Below, piece by piece: positions 50,619 to 58,198 of a stretch of DNA of 58,198 nucleotides. The position numbers and the translations under genes were made by a program. Every line of letters begins with the position of its first letter. Position 1 is the first letter of the stretch. Under the pieces are notes generated by a model. The model did no database searches, was not told the DNA's origin, and saw nothing but the letters and a program-made list of their open reading frames with translations. Source of the stretch: Myxococcales bacterium (GTDB lineage Bacteria; Myxococcota_A; Polyangia; Polyangiales; Polyangiaceae); NCBI GenBank assembly GCA_004193285.1, contig SECP01000054.1, forward strand, positions 1 to 58,198, in the 5' to 3' direction.

Positions 50619-51681
50619 GCGCGCCGAGCCGGCTTTCGAGCAGGGCGATGAGATCTACGGCCGCTACCCCCGCCCCGCGCAGGCGCGACAAGCTGGACGC
50701 GCAGCTGGTAACGAGCGCGCCGCCGCCCAGCGCCTGGTGCTCGTCCGTGAGGCGCGCGGCCGCGGCTCGGGAGATGTCCGGCATGCTGACCGGCAAGATG
50801 CCGCCCGCGCCCGAGCAACGCGCGCGCTCCCGCGAAGTTACGAGCTCCAGAGGTGCGCTGCCAGTCACACGAGCCAGTAACCGTCGCGGCGGCTCGTAGA
50901 TTCCCAGCCCCCGACCGAGCGCGCAGCTGTCATGGTAGCGCACCGGCTCGGGCCGCGACGACGGCGGCTCGAAGCGCTCGGGGTGACGCGCCGCGAGCTC
51001 CACCAACGTGAGCGGCCGCAGCTCCGAGAGCTCCAGGGCGCACCGAGGATCTAGCACCAAAAGCCGGCCTTTTTCGCCCAGCTCCGCCGCGAGCCGCCGC
51101 TGCGCCGCGTTCGCTGCCTCCGCTGCCCCGGCCGCCCGTTGCCAGGCGCCGCAGCAGCCGCGGAGTAGCCGGACCGGGCCGCTGAGCGCCACCGCCAAGC
51201 GAATCGCCGCGCGCGCCTCGTCGGGGAACACCTTGGCGTAGCGACACCCGAGGAGCAGAGCCTGCCTCGCGTCCGAGCGCACGCCCGGAGTCTGCTCCAG
51301 CCGCTCCGCGGCGGCGACGTGCTCGGCCTCGATCGCCTCCGTACGCTCGAGTAGCGCGGCCACGCGCGGCGGCGCGAGCTCCAGCGCCACGTAATCCGCT
51401 CGCGCGTCGTTGAGGGTCGGCGCGACCTCGTTTCGATGATCGCACGCCTCCCGACAGTGAAAGCAGTTGCTGCAGCCCCAAGCGAGCTCGGCGCGCTCGG
51501 GGTCCGCGCCGCTCTTGGTCGCCTCGAAGGCGCTCGTCATCTTGCCCCAAGGGGTGAGCGCCTCTCGCGGCTCCGCCTCCGAGACGATACACGTCGCCCG
51601 GCTCAGCTTCGGGCAATACGCGCACTTGGAGAGCTCGTCTTCGCGTTGCGCCAGCAAGGGCAAGCCGTGGCGATTGCTCAT
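50611..51681 (-). CDS. Fe-S cluster / CCG-domain protein (heterodisulfide-reductase-like)
   Basis: 356 residues. N-terminal Cys sets CAYCPKLSRATC and CSNCFHCREAC (C-x2-C-x2-C-x3-C) would bind 4Fe-4S clusters. C-terminal CCG-type motifs are LLRGCCGAWQRAAG and YHDSCALGRGLG with RARCSGAGG. The plan resembles glycolate-oxidase/HdrD-type iron-sulfur subunits, which pass electrons to partners; no flavin partner is nearby. Followed by a coupled histidine kinase, suggesting a redox-signalling unit (inference). Confidence 0.82.
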   Translation of the reverse strand: MSNRHGLPLLAQREDELSKCAYCPKLSRATCIVSEAEPREALTPWGKMTSAFEATKSGADPERAELAWGCSNCFHCREACDHRNEVAPTLNDARADYVALELAPPRVAALLERTEAIEAEHVAAAERLEQTPGVRSDARQALLLGCRYAKVFPDEARAAIRLAVALSGPVRLLRGCCGAWQRAAGAAEAANAAQRRLAAELGEKGRLLVLDPRCALELSELRPLTLVELAARHPERFEPPSSRPEPVRYHDSCALGRGLGIYEPPRRLLARVTGSAPLELVTSRERARCSGAGGILPVSMPDISRAAAARLTDEHQALGGGALVTSCASSLSRLRGAGVAAVDLIALLESRLGAHG

Positions 51682-51701
51682 CTTGCGTGAGTTCTACCCC
51701 G

Positions 51702-53564
51702 TCAGGGCGTGGAGCGCTGACCCTTAGCGGTCTTGCGGGCGGGGGCCTTCTTTTCCATCAACTCCGGCTGGGGCAGGCGCAGCTCGAACGTCGCGCCTTT
51801 GGAGCTGGATTTCACCCTCACGTTGCCGCCGTGCTCCTCCACGATCTTTTTCACGATGGCGAGGCCCAGACCCGTGCCCCCCTCTTTGCCCAGGGTCACG
51901 AAGGATTGAAACAGCCGGTGCTCGATCGCGGGGGGAATGCCGGGACCGGTGTCGCTCACGGCGATCAGCAGGTCCTGCCCCTCCAGCCTGCCGGCGAGGG
52001 TGAGCACACCGCCCGCTTCCATGGCTTCGATCGCGTTACGGGCCAGGTTGTGCACGGCGCGCGCGACGCGAGCTTCGTCGAAGCGTGCCACGACTTTGGT
52101 GTCAACCGCGAGCTTCAGCTCGATGGGGAGGCCGTTCAGCTCGAGCTCCAGCTGGCGCCGCAGGTCGCCGAAGAACTTGTGTAGATACACGCGGCGAACG
52201 AAGAGCGTGCGCTCCCCGCGCGCGAACTCCAGCACCTCGCGCTGCATGCCGGTGAGCACGTCGAATTGCTTCAGCACCTCCTCCGCGAACTCGTGGCGCT
52301 TCTTGGCGTCGCCCGCGTCCGCCATGAGCTGGACGTAGCCGCTGATCACGGTCATCGGCGTCTTGAAGTCGTGGATCACCTGCGACAAGAGCCGACCGAT
52401 GGACGTCAACCGCTCGCTGCGTTCGCGCGACTGCGTGGAGAAGAACAAGCGCACCGCGGTGGACACGTTTGCGGCCACCAGCTGCATCAAGCTCTCGTCC
52501 TCGCGCGTGAACGACCGCGACCCGGCGCTGCCGAAGAGCGCCACCGCGCCGAGGGACGCGCCGTCCCCTTCCAGCGGCAAAACCAGGGCCGCGTCGACCG
52601 AGAACGGCAAGGTTCCTTCGACCCGCTCGTGCCAGTACGGGCTACGGGCGCCCGGCTTGACGTGCAGCATTTCCCCCCGCGACATCGCAGCGGCGAGCAG
52701 CCCCTCGCCGGCCTTGACCCCGATGCGACGGAGCGTCTCCGGCGACTCGGCGTCGAACACGTACTCGACCAGGTCGCCGGACTCTTCTTCGGCGACGAGC
52801 AGCGCTGCGCCTCGCGCCTCCGTGGATTTCGCGGAGAGGCTCAAGAGCGGCTGCGCCAGCTCCTCCAGGGTGCTGGCGCGGCCGGTCGCGCGCTCCAGCT
52901 CGAACAAGAGCGAGAGATCGCGCAGGCGCCGCTCGAGCTCGCCTTTCGTGTCCAGCAGCTGCTTGTTCTTTTGAATCAGCGATAAAAACAGCCGTGAGTT
53001 GTCGATCGCGACCGCGGCCTGGGTAGACAGCGCGGACAAGATGGCCTCGTCCTCCGTCGTGAACTCGATGGAGCCGCGCTTGTTCAGGATCTGAATCACG
53101 CCGATGGTACGGCCGACGTGGTTCTTGAGCGGCGCCGCGAGGATGCTCGTGGTGCGGTAGCCGGTCAGCACGTCCCAGTCCCGCTCGAAGCGCGGGTCCT
53201 TGTAAGCATCGCGCACCCGGAGCGGCACGCCGCTCTGCGCCACCAAGCCTGCGATGCCGTGGCCGACCTTCATCCGAATGGACCGGACTTCCTCGCCCAC
53301 GACCATCCGGCTCACCAGCTCGTCGTTCGCTTCGTCCAGCAAGTACAGCGTGGCGCGATCGGCCTCCACCAGCTCCGTGAGCTTGCCCAGAATGAGCTCG
53401 AGCAGGTCGTCCAGATCGAAGGTGGTCCCGAGCGCGATGCCTACCTCCCGGAGCGCCTGGGAGACCCGCTCGGCGTGGCGCAGCTTCTGGAGGAGCTCGG
53501 CGCGCTCGACCGCCAGCCCGCGCTCGGGCTGCGCCAGAACCTCGTTACCGAAGGAGCCGCTCAC
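51702..53564 (-). CDS. Soluble GAF-domain sensor histidine kinase
   Basis: 620 residues. A coiled start (AVERAELLQKLRHAERVSQA), GAF1 about 45-195 (LLELILGKLTELVEADRATL, VIQILNKRGSIEF), GAF2 about 235-375 (VLPLEGDGASLGAVALFGSA), HisKA with H near 398 (SQVIHDFKTPMTVISGYVQL), then HATPase with NLARNAIEAMEAGG, SDTGPGIP and FVTLGKEGGTGLGLAI. No TM, so cytosolic. About 20 bp upstream of the Fe-S/HK pair, so the three minus-strand genes may form one operon. Confidence 0.93.
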   Translation of the reverse strand: MSGSFGNEVLAQPERGLAVERAELLQKLRHAERVSQALREVGIALGTTFDLDDLLELILGKLTELVEADRATLYLLDEANDELVSRMVVGEEVRSIRMKVGHGIAGLVAQSGVPLRVRDAYKDPRFERDWDVLTGYRTTSILAAPLKNHVGRTIGVIQILNKRGSIEFTTEDEAILSALSTQAAVAIDNSRLFLSLIQKNKQLLDTKGELERRLRDLSLLFELERATGRASTLEELAQPLLSLSAKSTEARGAALLVAEEESGDLVEYVFDAESPETLRRIGVKAGEGLLAAAMSRGEMLHVKPGARSPYWHERVEGTLPFSVDAALVLPLEGDGASLGAVALFGSAGSRSFTREDESLMQLVAANVSTAVRLFFSTQSRERSERLTSIGRLLSQVIHDFKTPMTVISGYVQLMADAGDAKKRHEFAEEVLKQFDVLTGMQREVLEFARGERTLFVRRVYLHKFFGDLRRQLELELNGLPIELKLAVDTKVVARFDEARVARAVHNLARNAIEAMEAGGVLTLAGRLEGQDLLIAVSDTGPGIPPAIEHRLFQSFVTLGKEGGTGLGLAIVKKIVEEHGGNVRVKSSSKGATFELRLPQPELMEKKAPARKTAKGQRSTP

Positions 53565-53657
53565 GGTGGCGATCGAACCACGAAACCTGGGCGCTTTTCT
53601 ACCCGGTCGGCGCCCCCCTTGCGGAGCCGCAGAAGATTTGCCAAAGCTTCTCGGCGG

Positions 53658-53936
53658 ATGGCTTTGAAGCAGCTACAATTGCTGGTCCGCGGGCGCGTGC
53701 AGGGCGTTTACTTCCGCGCGTCCACGCAGCGCGAGGCGCGCCGGCTCGGGATCACGGGCTGGGTGAAGAACCGCGCCGACGGCACCGTCGAGATCGTCGC
53801 CGAGGGCGAAGAGGTGTCGATTCGCGAGCTGTACGGCTGGGCGCAAAAAGGTCCCAGCGCCGCGCGCGTGGAGCGGGTGGACACGCGCTGGCGCAGCTTC
53901 ACCGGTGACTTTCCGGATTTTCGCATCCTGGACTGA
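53658..53936 (+). CDS. acyP: Acylphosphatase
   Basis: Hydrolyses acyl phosphates such as acetyl or carbamoyl phosphate. 92 residues, normal length. Catalytic R20 is in GRVQGVYFRAST and N38 in TGWVKNRADGTVEIVAEG. The start ATG at 53658 is the family start. Its stop overlaps the next start as TGATG, indicating coupled translation with the HEAT/TPR protein. Confidence 0.95.
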   Translation: MALKQLQLLVRGRVQGVYFRASTQREARRLGITGWVKNRADGTVEIVAEGEEVSIRELYGWAQKGPSAARVERVDTRWRSFTGDFPDFRILD

Positions 53937-55456
53937 TGCGTCGACCGCGCGTCCTCGGGCTCTCCCTGGCGCTGAGCGCCCTGGCGTTGCCGGCCACCGG
54001 AGCGGACGGCCCCTCGACCAAGCCGGCGCCCGCCGCCGATCGCAAGCTCCCGGAGCTACCCACCCCTCCGACGATCGAGCTCAAGCGACCTGAGGCCACC
54101 GAGCTCTCCGAGGTCGACGCGCTGCTCGGTCGTATCGTGGGCGACGCGGCGGCCGACCGCGAAGGCGCGGTGCGCGAGCTGTTGGAGGTGGAGCCTCGGC
54201 ACGTGAGCGCCATCCGGTTCCGGATCGGCAGCGTGGCCGACGGCGCCGACAAGGAGGCGATGAAGCGCCCGCTACTCAAGACGCGTCGCGAGCTCCTCGG
54301 CAAAAAGGACGAGGAGTCCGACGCGCCCTCACGTGGCGTGGACTACCTGGCCGGCCTGGTGGAAGCCGCCGAGCCCAAGTCCGAGGCGTGGCGCAACCTC
54401 GTCTCCGTGCTCGCGCTTTCGCGCATGTTGGAGACCATCGGCACCACGGAGGCGGTGCGCGGCTTGGTGGACGTGTACGCGCGCTTCGGCGAGTTCGTGC
54501 GCATCACCACTCAAAACACGCTGACGCGGCTGGGTGACAAGGCAGTGCCCGCGCTCATCGAGGCCGAGCGCCACCCCGCCGAAAAGATCTCCAAATGGGC
54601 GGTGCGGCAGCTGGACATGCTCGGTAAGCGCATCCCGAGCGAGACGGTGCAGACGCAGGACCAAGCCGTGCTCGCGGACGTGCTGCGCGCCTACGGCCGC
54701 ACCCGCAACCCGGACGCGGTGCGCATCGTCGTTTCTTTCGTGAGCAGCGAGCGCGCCCAGGTGCGCGAAGCGGCGCGGCAAGCTGTCGCGATGCTCGGCG
54801 AAGTCGGTACCTGGCAGCTGCGTGACACCTACGAGAACGTGGTCGGGAAAAAGCCGCCGCGCGATTGGTCGTGGGAGCGCACCGCGCGAGAGCTCTTCGC
54901 GGAGTTCGACCGTCTGCGCGTCGCCCAGGTCGGCAAGCTGTTCGAAGAAGGCAAAGCGGCGCGCGCCGCCGGCAACCTCGAGAAGATGCGCGAGAGCTTC
55001 GACAAGCTGCTCGCCTACGATCCGAGCTTCGAGGAACGCGCCGAGCTCGCCGCAGGCTACGTCGCGTTCGCCAAAGCCGGCCAAGACAAGTCGCGCGACG
55101 CCGCCATCGCCGCGCTCCGCCGAGCCGAGCGGCTCGACCCCTCGCTCAAAGACGCCACCAGCTTGCGGCTCACCTTGGAGGCGGAGACGCTCGAGGAGCG
55201 CGGCATCGCGGACAACACCTTGCTCGAGCGCGCCATCGAGCAAGATCCGCAAAACTCGCGCGCGCAGGCGGCGCTCGCGCGCTTCGAACGCGGCGAGCCC
55301 AAGCGCTCGGAGAGCACCCGCTACATCGCCGCCGGCTCCATCCTCGGCCTCGCCCTGGCGGCCATCGCCTACTTGCTGCTGCGCAAGCCGAAGGCAGAGC
55401 CTCCTCCGCCGGCGGTCACGCCGCCGCCCGCAGCGGCTGATTCCGAAAACGGCTAA
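53936..55456 (+). CDS. Secreted/anchored HEAT-TPR protein with C-terminal TM
   Basis: 506 residues. The signal-like start MRRPRVLGLSLALSALALPA is followed by a long helical region with HEAT-like pairs (EAVRGLVDVYARFGEFVRIT, NPDAVRIVVSFVSSERAQVR) and TPR-like ends (GKAARAAGNLEKMRESFDKL, NTLLERAIEQDPQNSRAQAA). A TM at about 465-485 (IAAGSILGLALAAIAYLLL) is followed by a Pro-rich tail. Probably faces the periplasm with the tail in the cytosol or the reverse. Coupled to acyP by a one-base overlap. Confidence 0.75.
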   Translation: MRRPRVLGLSLALSALALPATGADGPSTKPAPAADRKLPELPTPPTIELKRPEATELSEVDALLGRIVGDAAADREGAVRELLEVEPRHVSAIRFRIGSVADGADKEAMKRPLLKTRRELLGKKDEESDAPSRGVDYLAGLVEAAEPKSEAWRNLVSVLALSRMLETIGTTEAVRGLVDVYARFGEFVRITTQNTLTRLGDKAVPALIEAERHPAEKISKWAVRQLDMLGKRIPSETVQTQDQAVLADVLRAYGRTRNPDAVRIVVSFVSSERAQVREAARQAVAMLGEVGTWQLRDTYENVVGKKPPRDWSWERTARELFAEFDRLRVAQVGKLFEEGKAARAAGNLEKMRESFDKLLAYDPSFEERAELAAGYVAFAKAGQDKSRDAAIAALRRAERLDPSLKDATSLRLTLEAETLEERGIADNTLLERAIEQDPQNSRAQAALARFERGEPKRSESTRYIAAGSILGLALAAIAYLLLRKPKAEPPPPAVTPPPAAADSENG

Positions 55457-55459
55457 CCT

Positions 55460-56443
55460 TCAGCTGCCGATAGCGCTCAGCATCTCGTCGGCAGCCTGCT
55501 TCAGCTTGGGCCACATGGCGCACAGCACCGCCTCGGAGTACCCGGCGTACTGCGCGGCGCCGTCTTGCGCCAAAGCCGCGATGAACGCCTCGTTCACCGC
55601 CGGCTCGCGGCGCATCTGGTAATCGATCAGGTTGGCGAGGCGCACCAGCGAGACTCCCAGGCCCACCTCGCCGCCTCGCTCGTAGGCTCGCCCGGGCTGG
55701 TGATGCCAGGCGACGACCTCGGCCACGGACGCGGGTAGCTTCCAGGCGTCTAGCACGTGCCCTCCCAAGACCGCGTGGTCGTAGCCGAGCAGCGCGCGCT
55801 CGTGCACGAACGCTTCGTCGGGCTGAGTGAGCGCCTTGGGGTCGAGGGTTCGATAATCGATGCTGCTCACCTGGATCAGCAGCAGCTTGCCCAGGTCGTG
55901 GAGCAGGCCGCACAAGAATGGACTATCGGCCGTGCGCTGGTGCCACTCTGCAGCGAGCACGCGCGTGAGCGCTCCGACCCGAGAGCAATGGTCGCGCAGC
56001 GGCAGGCCAACCCCTTTGGCATCCTTGAAGAGCCCCATCGCCGCCACGCACGTCACGATCTCCAGCACGTGGCGCGACCCCAGGCGCTGCACCGCTTCCT
56101 CCACCGAGCTCAGCGGCTGACGAGGCCGATAAGCCGCCGAATTGGCGATCCGGAGCAACCCCGCCGTGATCGCAGGATCCTTTTCCAGCGCCTCGCGCAC
56201 CTTACGAAGTGGTGTCTCGGGATCGCTGAGCAGCGTGATGGCGCGCTGCGCGACCGCCGGAAATGGCTTCAGCCCCATCGCGCTCGACAGCGCCGCCGCG
56301 AGCGACCGCGAAGCCTCCAGCGCAGTTCGGGCCGGATCCTCGTCTCCGAACCACAGCTGCTCGCGAACCGAGTCGGACAGGCGCAGCTCGGCCGCCGGAA
56401 GGACGGGCGGCCTCGCCGGCTCGTGCGGCTTACTCACTGCCAT
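55460..56443 (-). CDS. HDOD-domain signalling protein
   Basis: HDOD proteins are HD-superfamily relatives lacking most metal ligands, used in bacterial regulation. The domain (about residues 55-260) shows KPFPAVAQRAITLLSDPETP, AGLLRIANSAAYRPRQPLSS, VEEAVQRLGSRHVLEIVTCV and FLCGLLHDLGKLLL, with a second H in AWHHQPG. Length 327 from ATG at 56443; the 18-residue extension in the longer frame looks non-native. No ribosome site stands out. Convergent with the HEAT/TPR gene, three bases apart. Confidence 0.85.
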   Translation of the reverse strand: MAVSKPHEPARPPVLPAAELRLSDSVREQLWFGDEDPARTALEASRSLAAALSSAMGLKPFPAVAQRAITLLSDPETPLRKVREALEKDPAITAGLLRIANSAAYRPRQPLSSVEEAVQRLGSRHVLEIVTCVAAMGLFKDAKGVGLPLRDHCSRVGALTRVLAAEWHQRTADSPFLCGLLHDLGKLLLIQVSSIDYRTLDPKALTQPDEAFVHERALLGYDHAVLGGHVLDAWKLPASVAEVVAWHHQPGRAYERGGEVGLGVSLVRLANLIDYQMRREPAVNEAFIAALAQDGAAQYAGYSEAVLCAMWPKLKQAADEMLSAIGS

Positions 56444-56736
56444 GGGTGACGATACGGCCGCGTCTCGAATCAAGATTAGCGCGGCGACCTGTGACAATCC
56501 GGCTCACCCACTCCCCCCGCCGCACTGCGGCTCCTCCCTCCGCCTCACACCTACCCCTTTTCTCTCGGATTCCGGCCCCAGCGCCCGGAGATGAAAATCA
56601 GCGCCGACGCGTGAACAGTCGCTGAGCGACCGGGCACACCTCCACGGACAACAATCCGGGCTCACCTACCTGACGCGCATCGCGACGGGCAGGCGCCCCT
56701 TTGCTTTTTGCAAAGTCGCGCACGGGAGAAAACAGC

Positions 56737-57288
56737 ATGAAAGCGTCGATGAAGGGTTGGGCGATCGTGTGTCTACTTGGCCTCGTTGGGTGCACCTACG
56801 AGCGCTACGACGACTGCGAGAGTGACTACGAGGACGACGATGGCTTCGGCAGCGGAGCCTCCTCACACGCAGGCAAAGCAGCCTCGACCGGCGGCAGCGA
56901 CGGCGGCGGCACCACCAGCGGCGGCACCAGCAGCGGCGGCACCGCGGGCACCGGAGCAACGACCAGCGGCGGCACCACGGGCACCGGAGCAACGACCAGC
57001 GGCGGCAGCGCGGCCGGCGCGCCCCCGGAGCCCCTGCCTACGTGCGCCGAGGAACGCGACTGCGACCCAGGCTACAACTGCGACATAGAGGTGGGCGAGT
57101 GCCAGCCCAGTGACCAGGAGACGTGCGCGGAGCTCGAGAGCGAGTCCGCTTGCTCTAACCGGCGCGACTGCGAAACCGTCTACGGCGGCATCAACTGCAG
57201 CTGCGGCGCAGACTGTGAGTGCCAGGGCGGTGAGCCCGGTTGCGTGTGTGAAAGTTTCGACTTCCTGCTCTGCCGCGGCATCGACTGA
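56737..57288 (+). CDS. Gly/Thr-rich lipoprotein with Cys-rich C-terminus
   Basis: 183 residues. Signal MKGWAIVCLLGLVGC (lipobox Cys19), an acidic segment (ERYDDCESDYEDDDGF), a GGTTSGGT-type linker containing tandem repeats of a GTGATTSGGT unit, then a C-terminal 80 residues with fifteen or so Cys (CAEERDCDPGYNCDIEVGEC, CSNRRDCETVYGGINCSCGA, CECQGGEPGCVC), likely disulfide-rich. The start has GGGAG nine bases upstream. Followed by satellites and dispersed palindromes. Confidence 0.78.
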   Translation: MKASMKGWAIVCLLGLVGCTYERYDDCESDYEDDDGFGSGASSHAGKAASTGGSDGGGTTSGGTSSGGTAGTGATTSGGTTGTGATTSGGSAAGAPPEPLPTCAEERDCDPGYNCDIEVGECQPSDQETCAELESESACSNRRDCETVYGGINCSCGADCECQGGEPGCVCESFDFLLCRGID

Positions 57289-57299
57289 GGCGCGGCTTC

Positions 57300-57925
57300 G
57301 ATCCCCTCTTCGGATCCGAAGACTGACCGAGACTCCTGGACCCTGTCCTCGACTCGCTCCGCCCTTCGGATCCGAGGCTCGATCGGTTCTTCGCACCCGG
57401 ACCCGATAGCTCTGACGCCCCAATGCACCGCCGGCGCCCCGCCGCCAGGAGCAGGCGCGCCGCCAGACGAGTGCTCGACTCGGTGGGTGCTCACATCCGC
57501 GCGTCCGCGCGTCCGCGCGTCCACCCGCGCCCACGCGTCTACGCCTCCACGCGTCTACGCCTCCACGCGTCTACGCGTCCACGCGTCTACGCCTCCACGC
57601 GTCTACGCCTCCACGCTCTACGCCTCCACGCTCTACGCCTCCACGCTCTACGCCTCCACGCGTCTACGTCTCCACGCTCTACGTCTCCACGCTCTACGCC
57701 TCCACGCTCTACGCCTCCACGCAGCCAGCGCGCCACGCATCCACGCGCGCGGCGGCGCATCCGCAGAATGGCTCTGACGCAGAAAAGGGTCGCCCTCCTC
57801 GCCTCGATCCGTTCTTCGGATCCGCAGAATGGCTCTGACGCAGCCTGGTGCCGCCGAAATCACGGGCTTGTTCAATGAGTTAGAGCTCCGCCGGCACTGG
57901 ACGACCACCATTCTGCGGATCCGAA
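57300..57925. repeat. Cluster of TTCGGATCC palindromes and linked 24-bp repeats
   Basis: Cores at 57307-57322, 57364-57377, 57802-57843 and 57909-57922 (the last inverted). ATCCGCAGAATGGCTCTGAC is present at 57759 and again at 57820, and its inverse near 57909. The member at 57802 shares CCTCGATCCGTTCTTCGG with the inverted form at 23271. No coding capacity. Confidence 0.75.
57534..57725. repeat. 15-bp tandem repeat, about 12-13 copies
   Basis: Unit CTCTACGCCTCCACG with CGTCTACGCCTCCAC variants. Units are multiples of three, so + frames read YASTL or STRLR repeats, but no start, ribosome site or signal exists and the array lies downstream of a finished gene; treated as non-coding. Confidence 0.85.
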
Positions 57926-57994
57926 GTATCAATGGGGCCCCAGGAGTGGCTTCTTTCTAGCGTCAGAGCGTCTGTTGCAGATCTGCCGCAGCAA

Positions 57995-58198
57995 AACGCG
58001 AGAGCGCAAGCGCGGGGGACGCAAAGCGCGGGGGACGCAAAGCGCCGGGGCCGTAAAGCGCGGGGAACGCGAAGCGCGGGGAACGCGAAGCGCGGGGAAC
58101 GCGAAGCGCGGGGAACGCGAAGCGCGGGGGCGCGAAGAGCGGGGACGCGAAGCGCGGGACGCGAAGCGCGGGGACGCGAAGCGCGGGGACGCGAAGCG
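57995..58198 (+). repeat. GCGAAGC-type hairpin array running off the window
   Basis: Tandem units of 14-17 bp of the form ACGCGAAGCGCGGGG, each holding CGC-GAA-GCG, that is, a 3-bp stem with the same GAA loop and C-G closing pair as the arrays at 8.3-17.4 kb, and on the same strand. The left end is degenerate (ACGCAAAGCGCGGGG). No tail element is seen before the window ends. Confidence 0.8.

Noticed and set aside
57423..57878. Open frame of 151 residues across the 15-bp satellite
   Set aside because: Consists of repeat-derived STRLR and YASTL words plus intergenic palindromes; no signal, start context or conserved domain.

Overview
The window is high-GC DNA (roughly two-thirds G+C) from a myxobacterium, most likely of the order Polyangiales. 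Pointers are many secreted lipoproteins with Gly/Ser/Thr linkers (GGTGG, GGSGG types), a Cys-rich DUF4215-type lipoprotein, an RCC1-repeat lipoprotein, decayed formylglycine-enzyme (FGE) domains, FHA and cyclic-nucleotide-binding regulators with Pro-rich or acidic linkers, and GAF and HAMP histidine kinases. The assignment is inferred from gene style; no rRNA or tRNA gene is visible.

Layout. (1) 1-7.7 kb is an eroded accessory region: two inverted fragments of an FGE-type gene, a serine-hydrolase lipoprotein, a truncated hsdS, a yhcG/DUF1016 pseudogene that has lost its nuclease core, a PD-(D/E)XK protein, and an intact two-gene FRG-domain operon that looks like a defence or toxin cassette. 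(2) 7.8-20 kb holds small metabolic and regulatory genes (four-helix protein, AraC, P460-like lipoprotein, SDR, RCC1 lipoprotein, RibD-C reductase, nucleotidyltransferase pair, beta-barrel, DUF72, CBS, DUF899). It is punctuated by five copies, one of them decayed, of a composite repeat of about 400-430 bp: a run of mini-hairpins closed by GNA triloops, followed by a conserved tail of about 80-90 bp. A sixth tail lies at 104-194. All copies have the same orientation. (3) 20-31.7 kb is a block of Gly-rich surface lipoproteins, several lying beside their own tandem-repeat arrays (57, 23, 28, 15, 18 and 30 bp units). (4) 31.8-56.4 kb is dense, ordinary core genome: CorC/HlyC-type CNNM protein, TPR protein, beta-barrel, RseP, FtsK, HEAT lipoprotein, FHA protein, L,D-transpeptidase, TerB-like protein, the Fo part of ATP synthase (atpZ, atpI-like, atpB, atpE), two histidine kinases with an Fe-S protein, acylphosphatase and an HDOD protein. 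(5) 56.7-58.2 kb returns to a Gly-rich lipoprotein followed by dispersed palindromes, a 15-bp satellite and another GCGAAGC hairpin array running off the end.

Working together: envelope functions dominate (RseP, L,D-transpeptidase, lipoproteins, beta-barrels, Fo ATP synthase, membrane histidine kinases). The strongest candidate for something undescribed is the repeat family in (2). The stem sequences change but stay complementary, the triloop is almost always c(GNA)g on the same strand, and a fixed tail closes each array. Second is the FRG plus 386-residue partner operon. Third is the 57-bp palindrome-containing repeat field at 20.1-20.9 kb.
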